Positions 7,997 through 16,944 of a DNA stretch of 20,799 nt are shown one piece after another (position 1 is the stretch's first letter; each line of letters begins with the position of its first letter). The stretch is from Gracilariopsis chorda (taxonomy: Eukaryota; Rhodophyta; Florideophyceae; Gracilariales; Gracilariaceae). Location: positions 1 through 20,799 of the forward strand of contig NBIV01000516.1 of the NCBI GenBank assembly GCA_003194525.1. Reading direction: 5' to 3'. The translations under genes were made by a program, and so were the position numbers. The notes under the pieces are model-generated. The model saw only the letters and a list, made by a program, of their open reading frames with translations, had not been told where the DNA came from and did no database searches.

Positions 7997-8060
7997 GTGG
8001 GCCTCCACTAATTATTCGTTTTATTTTATCTATTTTTAATGTAATTAGTGGAGAGCCACA
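7997..8060. repeat. Hairpin: 12-base perfect inverted repeat with AT-rich loop
   Basis: CTCCACTAATTA (8003-8014) and TAATTAGTGGAG (8042-8053) are perfect complements. The arms extend outward for about seven more bases with mismatches (left around AGTGGGC, right around AGCCACAC). The loop of 27 bases is almost all A and T. A TG at 7993 just outside could be an LTR start in plus orientation. Terminal-palindrome designs of this kind occur in LTR ends and in small foldback elements. Confidence 0.75.
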
Positions 8061-9059
8061 CATTTAGATATTAAAGTCAGACTACTACATTGCTTCGCAG
8101 CCTAGTAAAGGGTGACCTGCCAAGGTAAGAGAGGCGAACGCCAACCAACAACCAGCACCCTCAACTCTTGAACCTTGGGTCAGACCGTCTGGAATAATGG
8201 GTCTTTTACGACAGAGAAGCACCTATAGTATCATTACTTAATTGTTTCTCAGCTATAGCTCTTTGTTCCGAAGATATCCTCACGTGTCCTACAGCTGACT
8301 GTTCTTGCTTGGCTCTTACGTTTATTTGTTGTGTTTTCCACAGGATCTTCTGATATAAGTATCAATCTGGCTGCTCTGAGTCTCCGTCCCTCCGCAACAC
8401 CGTTTCATACACGTGATATGTTCATCGCTGATGCACACATCTTTGCGGTGTTATTCTAGCTTCGTTGGTTGCAAGGCCACACGCACATTCGTGGTTCATC
8501 TGTGGCTTTACACACCACTACGGATGTCTTACAGGCATTAGTGTAATACCACACAAACTGATCTCCTGACCTAGAAGAGCAGTTGCTACTCAACGTGTGT
8601 TATCGGTTACTCGCGTTCGAGATATCTTTTATGTTGTACACTGCCTGTTTTCAGGATTTCGGACAACACTCGCGCCATTGGTACTCGCGAAGTTAGAACC
8701 GTCGTTACAGAATCTGCTGAGGACAGAATAGCCACAGGTCTGAACCACATTTTTCACTCGAAATCCAGGCATCCAAAATCTGGGAACCTATCTTCTGTTT
8801 TGTTTTCAGAGTGCAGAAGTTCCTGTGTTTTTAGTTATCGATTTGTGCTGTGAAGCATGTTTTATGTGTGTAGAGAAGGTGTCGTGGTCGATTTGTTTGG
8901 TTTGTGTCGACTGCAACTCTCGTTGCGCTACGCTTGTTCGTTTTGTGTCGCGCTTTGTTGCTGAGCGAACTAGACGCCAGTAAGTATGCGGTCGCTATGC
9001 AGATAGGACGCCGGTGTAGTTCAGGGAAGCCTGATGCGGCTGGTAGCCTTTAGCCACAT
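8061..9059. other. Gene-free kilobase
   Basis: No frame of length or composition worth naming. Splice-like words occur (CAGTAAGTATG at about 8976, TTTTCCACAG ending near 8342), but no exons can be attached to them. The position, between a terminal hairpin and the next degraded frame, suits LTR or untranslated DNA. Confidence 0.35.
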
Positions 9060-9785
9060 CTATAGAGGTGCGCAATCGCTTATATCAGGAAGCAGTGAAA
9101 TCGAGGTCGACAAGACAGGCTGGAACATCTTTCATGGTACCCCTCCCACTGCCAGCGAGAATTCGTCGTCAACATACGTTCTTCATGCTGAGACATAGCA
9201 GCTTCGTGCAGAATCTGCGTCTCATAAGTTTCCGTCTGGAGGAAATGCAAATTCATAAGTGGAATACCACAGAAATGGAACATCGTTGAACATTATCCAT
9301 ACATCTTTCCGCTATTTCCCTTTGATCGGTATAGAGTAAATGGTGTGTGCAAGTTTTAGCAGTTTGCTTTGCGAAGTGTGCGCAGATAGATTACAACCAA
9401 GGCTAACAAATATTAGTGCAAGAGAACTAAATAATGCCACATTTGATGCCAATGGTGTACCAGAAAGTACATCGAAAGGATAGTTTCTACGAAGAAATTC
9501 GATGAGTTTATCAGTGGTGATATCTAGAACATCGTTCTAGTAAGAATGATTAGTGCCTAGCATTGATATTTAGATGCTATTCAAAACTAAGTGGGCTTGG
9601 GCGAAAGGTCTTCTTGTATTCCAAGATGGAGGGAGAGACGATGAATTGATCTGGGACATATTCATACTCGTGCTTTGAGAAGGAAATGGTAAACCAGTAT
9701 TTACTGGCAAAGTACCTGGGGTTTCCTGTGCATGGTTTCTGTATTTAGCGTTGTTCTGAGAACGCGTTATTGGAAGTTTCACTAC
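9060..9785 (-). pseudogene. Unidentified stop-poor minus-strand frame
   Basis: One minus-strand frame runs from the ATG at 9782 to about 9060 with about seven stops in 240 codons, fewer than chance would give. The first part (to 9573) is polar and rich in Asn, Ser, Pro and Thr: ETPGTLPVNTGLPFPSQSTS, then INSSSLPPSWNTRRPF. A 76-codon stretch from 9536 downward begins NDVLDITTDKLIEFLRRNYP and has a hydrophobic centre (ALFSSLALIFVSLGCNL). I do not recognise it. It could be an old gag or host gene relic, or chance. No family motif is visible. Confidence 0.25.
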
Positions 9786-9825
9786 TTTCTAGTTTAGTCT
9801 AATCAAGATAACCCTTAGTGTACTT

Positions 9826-9900
9826 TTGGTTTTTTTTTTGTTTTTTTTCTTTTTCTTCGTTTTATTTTGCCCTTTATCTCTTTGCATTTATCTTTTTCTT
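9826..9900 (+). repeat. T-rich (polypyrimidine) tract
   Basis: A run of T with isolated G and C, starting with an unbroken stretch of T, a G, then more T, and continuing as TTTTTCTTCGTTTTATTTTG and TCTTTTTCTTTTC. On the minus strand it is a purine tract. It could be a retrotransposed poly(A) tail on the minus strand or simple low-complexity DNA. Confidence 0.6.
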
Positions 9901-9911
9901 TTCATAGTCCC

Positions 9912-9962
9912 TATTAGTTAAAAAATTAGTATTTAATACAAACTTAAACTAATTTACTAATA
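9912..9962. repeat. Imperfect AT-rich inverted repeat
   Basis: TATTAGTTAAAAAATTAGT (9912-9930) is complementary to ACTAATTTACTAATA (9948-9962), allowing a gap of about four bases in the left A run. It directly follows the T-rich tract. Confidence 0.5.
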
Positions 9963-11095
9963 ACGCTGCTTCTCTGGTTTTCGTGACAAACGTTTCTGTG
10001 ATAAAGTGGGATTTGAGCACATGGGCAGTGCAGCGCTCGCTTGGCCAATTGGTAAGTCTTTTTACGTGAGTTACAGTGGCTAACTAATTAATCTACAGTT
10101 TATTTAATTATTGTAGGCAGGTAGTGACACCACTCTACTGTGGTGTGATGCTATGCCATTATGGTCTTCCCAAACGTATCCCACGTAGCCAGGTCCACCT
10201 GTGCTTGATCCTAGCTCACCGTCAAGGTAAATGCAGCTATTCCTCACCAATGATGGTAAACATAGGCACCTCTTGGCTACATTTGATACCAACTGGTTTT
10301 TACATTCAACTTCTTGGGTTTTCCAAGATTATTTAGGACTTTATAAGCTATTTGCGCGGTACTGCCAACACTACCAATTGGTTACAGTAAGCACGCTTGA
10401 ATATCTTGTGACCCTAGTTTTTGTTCTGCCAAACTCATTCGGTTGTCCAACTTCCACCCTTTAGGTCGAGCCTTAGTTTGCGCTTCCGCCAAAAGTTTTT
10501 CAAACGGACTACCCGGCTAGTACTTGACACCTAATTGGTTGTAACACAGTTTTAGTAATGTTTTTGCAGGCTTTTTGACTCTGTAAACCAGATTTCACAC
10601 AGGCTACACGTGATTTTATTTTCATTGTAGTTGGAATGGCGTTTTTTCCTTCTATGCTTGACCCCTCTTAGAGTTAATTCGAATTAGCGTTTACTGACTA
10701 GCATAACACTAAAGAATCTTCAATTTTATGAAACGCCTTTGTTGAGCTTCATATTTGCACTGTCTGTTGATTTGGCTTTCTGCGCAAAAGATGTGTATAA
10801 AACGTCGCTCAGATAGCTGGTGGCACTTTGGTTCACCGCCAAGTTTGTGAAATGAGGTAAGATTGTCAGCATTCCTTTCAAGATGTATGAAAGGTACGTT
10901 GATAGTACTTTGCTGGCAAACCAATACATATTTTGAAGACCATTTTTCTCTTGTAACTTTTGCCTCGAAATGTGCGATAGCTGGCGCCACCACCGAGTCC
11001 GTTGAACTCTCTGACCAAGCCGACGAAAATTCCGAGAAGCTTTTGCTTCGTGGCACTAGGTAGAATAGGGCTAGATTATATAGTATACTCAATGT
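9963..11095. other. Stretch without a supported gene
   Basis: Short open frames overlap on both strands. The longest is 127 codons on minus (10709-11092), matched by a 66-codon plus frame inside it (10863-11063); neither shows a motif. A perfect 7-base hairpin lies at 10127-10146 (ACACCAC / GTGGTGT, six-base loop). I see no RNA gene. Confidence 0.3.
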
Positions 11096-11603
11096 GGTAA
11101 AAGAAGTAAAACATGCCTATTGTTAAACTGTAGCTTCTCAGAAAGAAAAGCACAAAATCTTCTTTTGTATTACACTTTTCAATTAGCAAGCAAAAGCAAA
11201 AAAGTGAAGAATTAAAGGTACAAAAGAGTTGTTTCTCCACCAATAGTAGTACTTGATAGTTGGGTTTTTGAGCACAGAGGGTGGAGTACTTTATCAGTGA
11301 ATGTTACACTACTATAAGTACAGAACTGTTGTACAAATGATGATAATGATGTTAGTAAGCGTAAAATTGGTAACAAAAATAGTAATCATGGCGGCCAAAA
11401 TAGATGGTTGAGGCAATCTAGTTCTCGCGTTCTTTACCAAACTACACAACAAACTATACACAGATGCTATTCTTTTGTGAACCTGAAACAGAATTCTGCC
11501 GTACTAGGCAGCTACGCAAGACTACACAATTTACGTAGGTGACCTAAAGTTGCGTGGTTGCATGATGTGTTATCCACGCAAGCTAAAAACTCATACCGCA
11601 TTG
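11096..11603. other. Gene-free, AT-rich stretch
   Basis: A-rich on the plus strand at 11100-11230, with no coding frame, no clear repeat and no recognisable signal. Confidence 0.35.
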
Positions 11604-12334
11604 CTACCGCACGCGTGACTTTGTACCGAATTGTAGGCAATAAACGGACACACGCGTCCCACTGGGCCACCGTAATGGCATGCGAATCTTGAGATAGTCG
11701 GTAACAATCATATATTTTGGTTTCATCCCATCAGCGCAAAGGTAAGCCTTATTTAACCTTCAAAGGTACCGGTAACCCAAAAGGATACAGTTTTCCGGTG
11801 GTAGATTCGGATTAATGAATTCTGGAGGCAAATCTGCGCGCAATGTACACGAATTGGAAATGTTGTATATCGCAGCCACTACATTGCAGCCAACTGTTTC
11901 AAGAATTAGCTGCGCAGCGGGATAATATCCACGCCTTAAAAGGGCTGGAGATATTATCTCGTTCTACATAATTGATTGCTGCTCTGCACCACATGTATTC
12001 GTGAGAACCATCCGCGCCGTGTCAGTAACGTTTACCTTCGCGGTGTTTCTACCTTCGTACCACTGCTGCAGCCCGCTTCCTGCTATCAGAAGCACATCTG
12101 TACGCTGATACTGCCTCGACTTTAACACACCATATAGTAACGTAATACGGGCAGAACGTTCTACGGACCGGATGCGGTGCCTGCAAAAATTCCACGCCGA
12201 TTTCTGCAACACTCTGTTCGCACTTCTTGCCTGCGTAGCGTTACCATGGTTTCCATACGAACAAAGATCTTTACACAAAAAGCGCCGGTCGTTCCGGGCG
12301 TGTGATGTCTCGTCGGATTACTTGCACCATCCAT
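11604..12334 (-). pseudogene. Unidentified gene relic with two stops and a probable frameshift
   Basis: One minus-strand frame from 12317 to 11604 (238 codons) contains only two internal stops, TAG at 11964-11966 and TGA at 11760-11762, where about a dozen are expected by chance. Readings include RTDVLLIAGSGLQQWYEG, ALLRRGYYPAAQLILETVGC, NVVAAIYNISNSCTLRADLP and ADGMKPKYMIVTDYLKIRMP. The composition is that of a folded globular protein. A second frame beginning with ATG at 12332-12334 (MDGASNPTRHHTPGTTGAFC) overlaps the left end and is open for 57 codons. It may be the true N-terminus, joined by a one-base shift near 12160-12175. I do not recognise the family. It is not obviously a retroelement domain; a host gene or DNA-transposon gene is possible. 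Confidence 0.5.
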
Positions 12335-13130
12335 GAGAATTATATGGAACGATTATAATGTTAGTTCGGGAAATCCTGCTCTGTGCTCACACTGATTCTT
12401 TCGTTACTCACAAACGCGCCTCTTTGCTGCATAGGCATGCAACCCTGAAGCAAGCTTAGTCATCGGAAAGAAGCGCCCGCGTGACAGCTTCTGCCACGCC
12501 GGCGCGACGTGTGCTCGTCGCGTGTCCCTGCGACAGTCGTCTGTGACATATCAGGGATCTGCGCTGTAAAATCATCAACACTTTAGCTGTCACAAAGTTC
12601 AGGAAAGCGGGCAGGCAGGAAAACAAAACCGAATCCTTTGTAGCGTTTAGAAGTAAGAAGAAAGCTCTGAGCGTGTGAAGATGACGACGGAGATTCACTC
12701 AATCACAGGAGAGGATGCAAGCCGAAATTTGAAGAACACTTCTGTGGTAAGCTCATTGAATTGCATCCTTCTCCGATATTAAGACTCTAGGCGAACAAAG
12801 AATCTGTGCAACCCAGGATTTGTGGGTGGTTCTTTTGGGTTTCAGCCTGGTACAGTATGTACGAAGAGGCAAAGCGCCGCAAATGCACAGAGGAAATTGA
12901 TCCCTCCCATGACTCTGCTGGTTTCTACGATGGCGTCGTGCTCTCGTTGTGCTCAGATAGAATAGCATCTTCAATTTGACCAGGTTTTGAGATATCGAAG
13001 AATGGCTCCTTTCGGATGCAGAAGCATTATTGACAAACAATCCATTGTCTGAGACTAGTGCATATACTCTTTTCTTGGAACGGAAATTTGAGTACAAGTA
13101 CTACGTGTGCATGTAACACAGACGTACCTG
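12335..13130. other. Stretch without a supported gene
   Basis: Minus-strand frames at 12456-12698 (80 codons) and 12753-13097 (114 codons) are open but show no motif and read like antisense or chance frames. Plus-strand readings in the same DNA are broken by stops. Confidence 0.3.
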
Positions 13131-13143
13131 TAGGGCCACGGAG

Positions 13144-13184
13144 CTCAGTCGAAGACAGACTACAAGCTCTGTCTCCGACGTGAG
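13144..13184. repeat. Inverted repeat (foldback), 16/17-base arms
   Basis: CTCAGTCGAAGACAGA (13144-13159) is complementary to TCTGTCTCCGACGTGAG (13168-13184) with one mismatch and one single-base bulge, around an eight-base loop. Weaker complementarity continues outward for about 15 bases. Confidence 0.65.
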
Positions 13185-13660
13185 TGTCCCGTACTGTAGT
13201 TTTAGGATCTTCTAGATGTCTCGATCGTAGCTACTGGACTATATAGAAGGAGATGAAGTCTGGCGTTCCTTCCTCCGAACCAGCCAGATCTTCCATTGTA
13301 CCGCCTCTCCAGTTTCAGTGTTACAGTGCAGGTTCAAAACTTGTCGTAACTATATTTGGGTTTCGAATTGCAATTGGTTACGAGTTTCTGGGATTATAAA
13401 GCAGTGCTTCCTATTTCTTGTAAGACAATTTGGTTTATTAAATGCATTTTTTGTCTCCCATATTCATTCATCGATTTACCTATACTTTGCAGTTTATGCA
13501 TGCTAATACGGTGAATCACTGTAAGGAGACAGAAAATCGTTCAGAACGAGGCAGCTACAATTCTCATGTTCTATGTGAGCTCTTGCTAGAAGGATATACC
13601 ATTGTGAATATAACTCGTACATACTAACAACTATACGTACAACTTGCACAGGGCACTACT
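13185..13660. other. Stretch without a supported gene
   Basis: Plus frames at 13318-13506 and 13442-13627 are short and hydrophobic or polar without motifs, and overlap each other. Confidence 0.3.
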
Positions 13661-13746
13661 GAGGCGGACGTGGACGTTGTACGTGTACGTCTATTAGTAC
13701 TATGAAGACGGATGTGGAAGTAGAACGTGTTCAATGTACGCTAGTA
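13661..13746 (+). repeat. Diverged tandem duplication of about 40 bases
   Basis: Unit 1 (13661-13699, starting GAGGCGGACGTGGACGTTG) and unit 2 (13704-13746, starting GAAGACGGATGTGGAAGTAG) align along their length, ending TATTAGTA and GCTAGTA, with a gap of about four bases. Both translate to a similar peptide, EADVDVVRVR against KTDVEVERVQ, in different frames, so a length change separates them. Confidence 0.5.
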
Positions 13747-13926
13747 AAAGAAGAGTCGCGTAGTAACCTTATAAAAGCCACCCACCTACTGGGGCCACAT
13801 GAGGCTCCCGGTAGACTTGTGCCGATCTCTACTGCTTGTATAAAGTTCAACCCCTACACTGCGCAACTTGAGGCCATGAACATCACTAACGTTTCTGACG
13901 CCCCCAGCCACAACCATACCATGTAA
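13702..13926 (+). CDS. Unidentified short open frame, 74 codons
   Basis: Starts MKTDVEVERVQCTLVKEESR and ends NITNVSDAPSHNHTM followed by TAA. Composition is protein-like: charged N-terminal third, then LGPHEAPGRLVPISTAC and FNPYTAQLEAMNITN. The middle faintly resembles the beta-rich segment behind the protease in some retroelement pols, with a G-R-L-V-x-I-S-T motif before an N-I-T-N turn, but the match is too short to name. Its first part belongs to the tandem duplication at 13661-13746. It lies just beyond the 3' end of the minus-strand secreted gene and converges on it. Confidence 0.3.
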   Translation: MKTDVEVERVQCTLVKEESRSNLIKATHLLGPHEAPGRLVPISTACIKFNPYTAQLEAMNITNVSDAPSHNHTM

Positions 13927-14125
13927 AACCCCAGGGTGTTTTTACGAGGAATCATGGACAACCCCAATGCAACATGGACACGAATTATTGTTGTGGGGGA
14001 GTTGAGTTTAAGCGGGTGTAGGCTTCCCTTACCACCTGTACCCTTGGTATCATGTTTGCTTATTAACATGCAATTTTGTGCCGCTCTGCACAGTTTTGCG
14101 CAAATGTTTAAAAATGGCTCAACTC

Positions 14126-14773
14126 CTAACATGTACCGCAACAGAGAAATCTTGGCGGTCCGGATCTACGACCAACACGATTACACGGATCGCAGCAAGT
14201 ACCAGTTGTAGAAGAAAAGCCAAATGATTGCCCGAAATCGAATAACTGACCACAATATATTTCTCCTTGGCCACCGTTCTTCGTGGACCGCCAGGGAATG
14301 AACCACAGGAAGCCCCAGTCAACGAAAACAGACGGAACAGTTGCAAAGTATTCAGCGCGGAAGTCGTCATTACGAACGGCGATTATAGTTGTTCGGCCTT
14401 TCGAAGCGGGCAAATTACCGTTCTTATCCGAACAACTTATCGATGTTCTACTGCTGTAACAGGAGCCATTTCGGCACGTGACGAGAAACAAATTGGGCGG
14501 GTCCGGCGATGGCGATGGCGATGGCGATGGCGATGGCGATGGCGATGGCGATGGCGATGGCGTGGCAATGAGAACGGGCTCATTTGTTTCTAAGTGTTGT
14601 GCAGTGGGTGGTTGTGGCAGTTCTTGCGGGACAACAGGCTTCAGTGAAAATGGTTCTGGTAGTTCCAGGACATCGGATTCTGACTTGGTAGAAAAAGCGA
14701 GTTTAGAGGGAACTTGCACGATTGCAGATGACACCATAGTGGCCAAGAAAGCCAAAACCGCTAGCCTAATCAT
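14126..14773 (-). CDS. Secreted Ser-Pro-repeat, Cys-rich protein (215 aa)
   Basis: The best candidate for an intact gene in the window. The ATG at 14771-14773 has a G at -3, and the frame runs to TAG at 14126-14128. Residues 1-17 (MIRLAVLAFLATMVSSA) form a typical signal peptide with a small-residue cleavage site. A spacer rich in Pro, Glu and Leu follows, then about nine Ser-Pro dipeptides encoded by a hexanucleotide repeat, then a C-terminal domain with ten Cys, including pairs C-C near the end (TGTCCDPC and LCCGTC), and a Trp-rich segment VDWGFLWFIPWRS. This plan of signal peptide, Ser-Pro hinge and Cys-rich domain is typical of extracellular or wall-associated proteins in algae and oomycetes; no specific family is recognised. 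The Ser-Pro stretch is a likely site of glycosylation (inference). The gene could have another exon, since no polyadenylation signal is obvious. Confidence 0.6.
   Translation of the reverse strand: MIRLAVLAFLATMVSSAIVQVPSKLAFSTKSESDVLELPEPFSLKPVVPQELPQPPTAQHLETNEPVLIATPSPSPSPSPSPSPSPSPSPDPPNLFLVTCRNGSCYSSRTSISCSDKNGNLPASKGRTTIIAVRNDDFRAEYFATVPSVFVDWGFLWFIPWRSTKNGGQGEIYCGQLFDFGQSFGFSSTTGTCCDPCNRVGRRSGPPRFLCCGTC
14505..14562 (+). repeat. (GGCGAT)9 minisatellite in the Ser-Pro linker
   Basis: Nine perfect GGCGAT units (14505-14558) followed by GGCG. On the coding (minus) strand each unit adds one Ser-Pro dipeptide, so unit gains or losses keep the frame. All three plus-strand readings are also open and give Gly-Asp, Arg-Trp or similar dipeptide runs, which explains plus-strand open frames here. 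Confidence 0.95.
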
Positions 14774-14781
14774 GGCTTAGC

Positions 14782-14793
14782 GAGTAATTACTC
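14782..14793. promoter_or_regulatory. Perfect 12-base palindrome just upstream of the secreted-gene start
   Basis: GAGTAATTACTC is its own reverse complement and ends eight bases upstream of the ATG of the 14126-14773 gene. It could be a protein-binding site or part of the 5' leader. Position and symmetry are the only evidence. Confidence 0.35.
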
Positions 14794-15440
14794 AAAATTT
14801 CGTTGATTGCAGAGGCTAACGCTTACCGAGGGTAGATGTCGACAGGTCCGTAGACGATGTTGGATTCAAGTTTTGAATTTGTTAGAAGCACTGGCAAGCA
14901 GCGTACAATGCGAGCTCTTTAAGTACGAAATGGGACATCAGGCGACATGCGGATTGCTTTGACGTGGCCTTGCAGGTAATAAGCTAGCTTCCGTGCCTTT
15001 CGCTTCTGTCCTGCTGTCAGTTGATGGTTTCTGAAAAGAATGCCAGAGATATGAGCATGGATATCTTTGTTGTTGCACCTTCATCATCCTCAGATGGGAA
15101 GCGCAGTCTCAGACAACGTGTTCTCTAAGACTCCGATACCCGTGTAGTAAGGTACAAATCTTCCAAAAAAATATCCAAATCCTTCATAGAACACATTTGG
15201 ACTTCTGGGAACGTTTTTCTCACTTCGAAGCGGATTATGTTGTATGTGAGTTGTGGTATGCAGAGATGGGTGGAAGGGCTGTTGATGGGTTGCTGAGGCT
15301 TAACGTCCTTTCTTTTACTCGCTTGTTCCTATCCTAAGGCTTTTATAGCCATGAATTTCTACTACTGGTAGGTAGTCGTAGCTGCATTACTGATCCTTCC
15401 TTAGCAGGGAATCACCCATGTTTGGTGTTTCTCATCCTTA
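14794..15440. other. Gene-free upstream region of the secreted gene
   Basis: No coding frame. It should contain the promoter of the minus-strand secreted gene, but no TATA box or known element stands out at a usable distance. Confidence 0.35.
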
Positions 15441-16180
15441 TTGGACTCAAGCTATCTATCATTGTTATCTTCCTGGTTGTTCACTAACCACCTTAGATCC
15501 ACAACCTTCCAGCCACCTCAAAAGTATTGTGGTGCTGCTCGCACGTTTCTGTCTCTGCCAGCATTGATCATGCATGGCAGATTTTTACCGCTTTTGCGCC
15601 ATCATGGCACAGTGTGTACATTGTCGGAACGCTAAGTCCAACAAGTTGGCACTACCAGAGCTGGTTCAGCTCTGGAACGCTCAACGTTATGGAGGAGGAA
15701 CTGGTCTTGTTGGATGACACCAGTACAATACAGGGGAGTCGTGGAGGCATTTTTGAGACTTGTTTCCCACGAATCAATTCTAAAGGGTTAGCATTGAGAG
15801 GATCCAGGAATTGACAGAATGACAAACTCGGGAGGGGATATGGCCTTGCCGGTTTTTGGCCACTTACCACCGTCAGAAAAAAAAACGGTTACGCAGTTAA
15901 CGAAACCTACAAATGGCCATGCTTCAACAAAGAAGCATAACCGTTTGTACAAAGTTCCAGCATGGAGTTTCGCTCGCGCTTCCTATCCAACTCAACTTTT
16001 TGTGAAGCATACAGCTTTTTCCTTTGGTTTCCTTCCTTGCCTTACCTATTCCGTTACAAATACAAGTATAACCGTCTACTTTACACGATGGCGATATAGA
16101 TAAAACAGTTCCAGAAAGGTAGGGACGTATCGGTCAAAGTAGGTCAATGGATTTAAGAAATCCCAGACTTATATAGGTAA
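15441..16180. other. Stretch with overlapping short frames, none supported
   Basis: Plus frames at 15441-15635, 15527-15814 and 15819-16103 and a minus frame at 15652-15870 overlap. A 48-codon plus frame starting at the ATG 15574-15576 reads MADFYRFCAIMAQCVHCRNA, with a C-x2-C pair that recalls the start of a zinc finger, but no second metal pair follows before the stop. Confidence 0.25.
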
Positions 16181-16944
16181 TTATACGTTTCCTTTTACCG
16201 TTTACCTTTGGTAGATGAGGGTACTCACTCTCGTCGCGGTAGTCTCAACTACAATGCAGAAGATATGCGGAAGCTCCTTGATTTGGTAGCGGACATTGAA
16301 CCACTTGGTAGAAACCATTGGGCCAGATTTGCAGAAAAGTTCATGCAGTGGGCTGAAGAGAACGACCGACCGAGAAGAACTGCAGACAGTTAGAAGGATA
16401 AGTTTGATCATCTGGCTTACACGCGGAAACCAATTGAGATCACATATTCCACCCGAAGTGCGCCGTGCAAAACGAATATATCGTGATATTTAAGCAAAGG
16501 CACAGGCGACTGTGTTTGGAAACCACGATGAAACCTTGCACCGTCCGAAAAGGAACTGGAGAATGCGAGAAGAACGTCTGGTGTTGTTGGTGAAAGAAGG
16601 AAACGAATATTAACAGATAATCCCAGGCCACCATTGGCGACACGGATGCAGGTAGATATCGCAAAACACATGGAAACTATGACGACGACCATGCTTGATA
16701 TTGCTGAATGTATCAAGAGTTCTGTGCAGAAGGAAGGAAGTGTTGTATCTATATCGCTGTTCAGAACTTGGTTCGGAAAGAAACGGAAGCTGCAATGCGT
16801 ACAGTTCTTAGGGAGTTCTTACCTCGACAGAAAACTTATCCTGTTCCAGCAAGTGCACCAGCAGTGCTGCCGAGTATAGGAGAGATATTTCAATCCCCGT
16901 CTGAACTAGTACAATGTTTAGAAGAATCTGAGAATGAGATGTAA
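16181..16944 (+). pseudogene. DUF6818-type (SANT/Myb-like) protein gene, broken
   Basis: The frame opening at 16181 reads EGTHSRRGSLNYNAEDMRKL, then LLDLVADIEPLGRNHWARFA and EKFMQWAEENDRPRRTADS. It meets a TAG (16391-16393), then continues in the same frame with KDKFDHLAYTRKP. A shift near 16430-16447 leads to HIPPEVRRAKRIYRDI. This order (R-R-G-S-x-N-Y, W in helix 2, R-P-x-R-D, K-F-D-x-L, K-P, P-P-x-V-R-R-A-K) is that of a SANT/Myb-like family that I know as DUF6818, thought to bind DNA. The C-terminal half (16634-16944) is a helical, Gln/Glu/Met-rich segment (MQVDIAKHMETM, NLVRKETEAAMRTVLREF), again split between two frames, ending ESENEM before TAA at 16942-16944. No ATG is found at the N-terminus, so the start is lost or in another exon. 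Such proteins are often mobile-element passengers or multicopy. Confidence 0.68.

Noticed and set aside
8061..9059. Exon-intron signals (CAGTAAGTATG, TTTTCCACAG)
   Set aside because: Consensus words alone, with no coding frame on either side.
13702..13926. Retroelement pol segment
   Set aside because: The resemblance is one short motif with no protease or RT next to it; kept only as an unidentified frame.
14267..14780. Plus-strand frames over the GGCGAT repeat giving Gly-Asp or Arg-Trp runs
   Set aside because: They are open because the hexamer repeat has no stop in any frame; the minus-strand frame has signal peptide, Ser-Pro linker and Cys-rich domain.
15574..15720. Possible zinc finger (C-x2-C near the start of a 48-codon frame)
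   Set aside because: No second pair of metal ligands before the stop.
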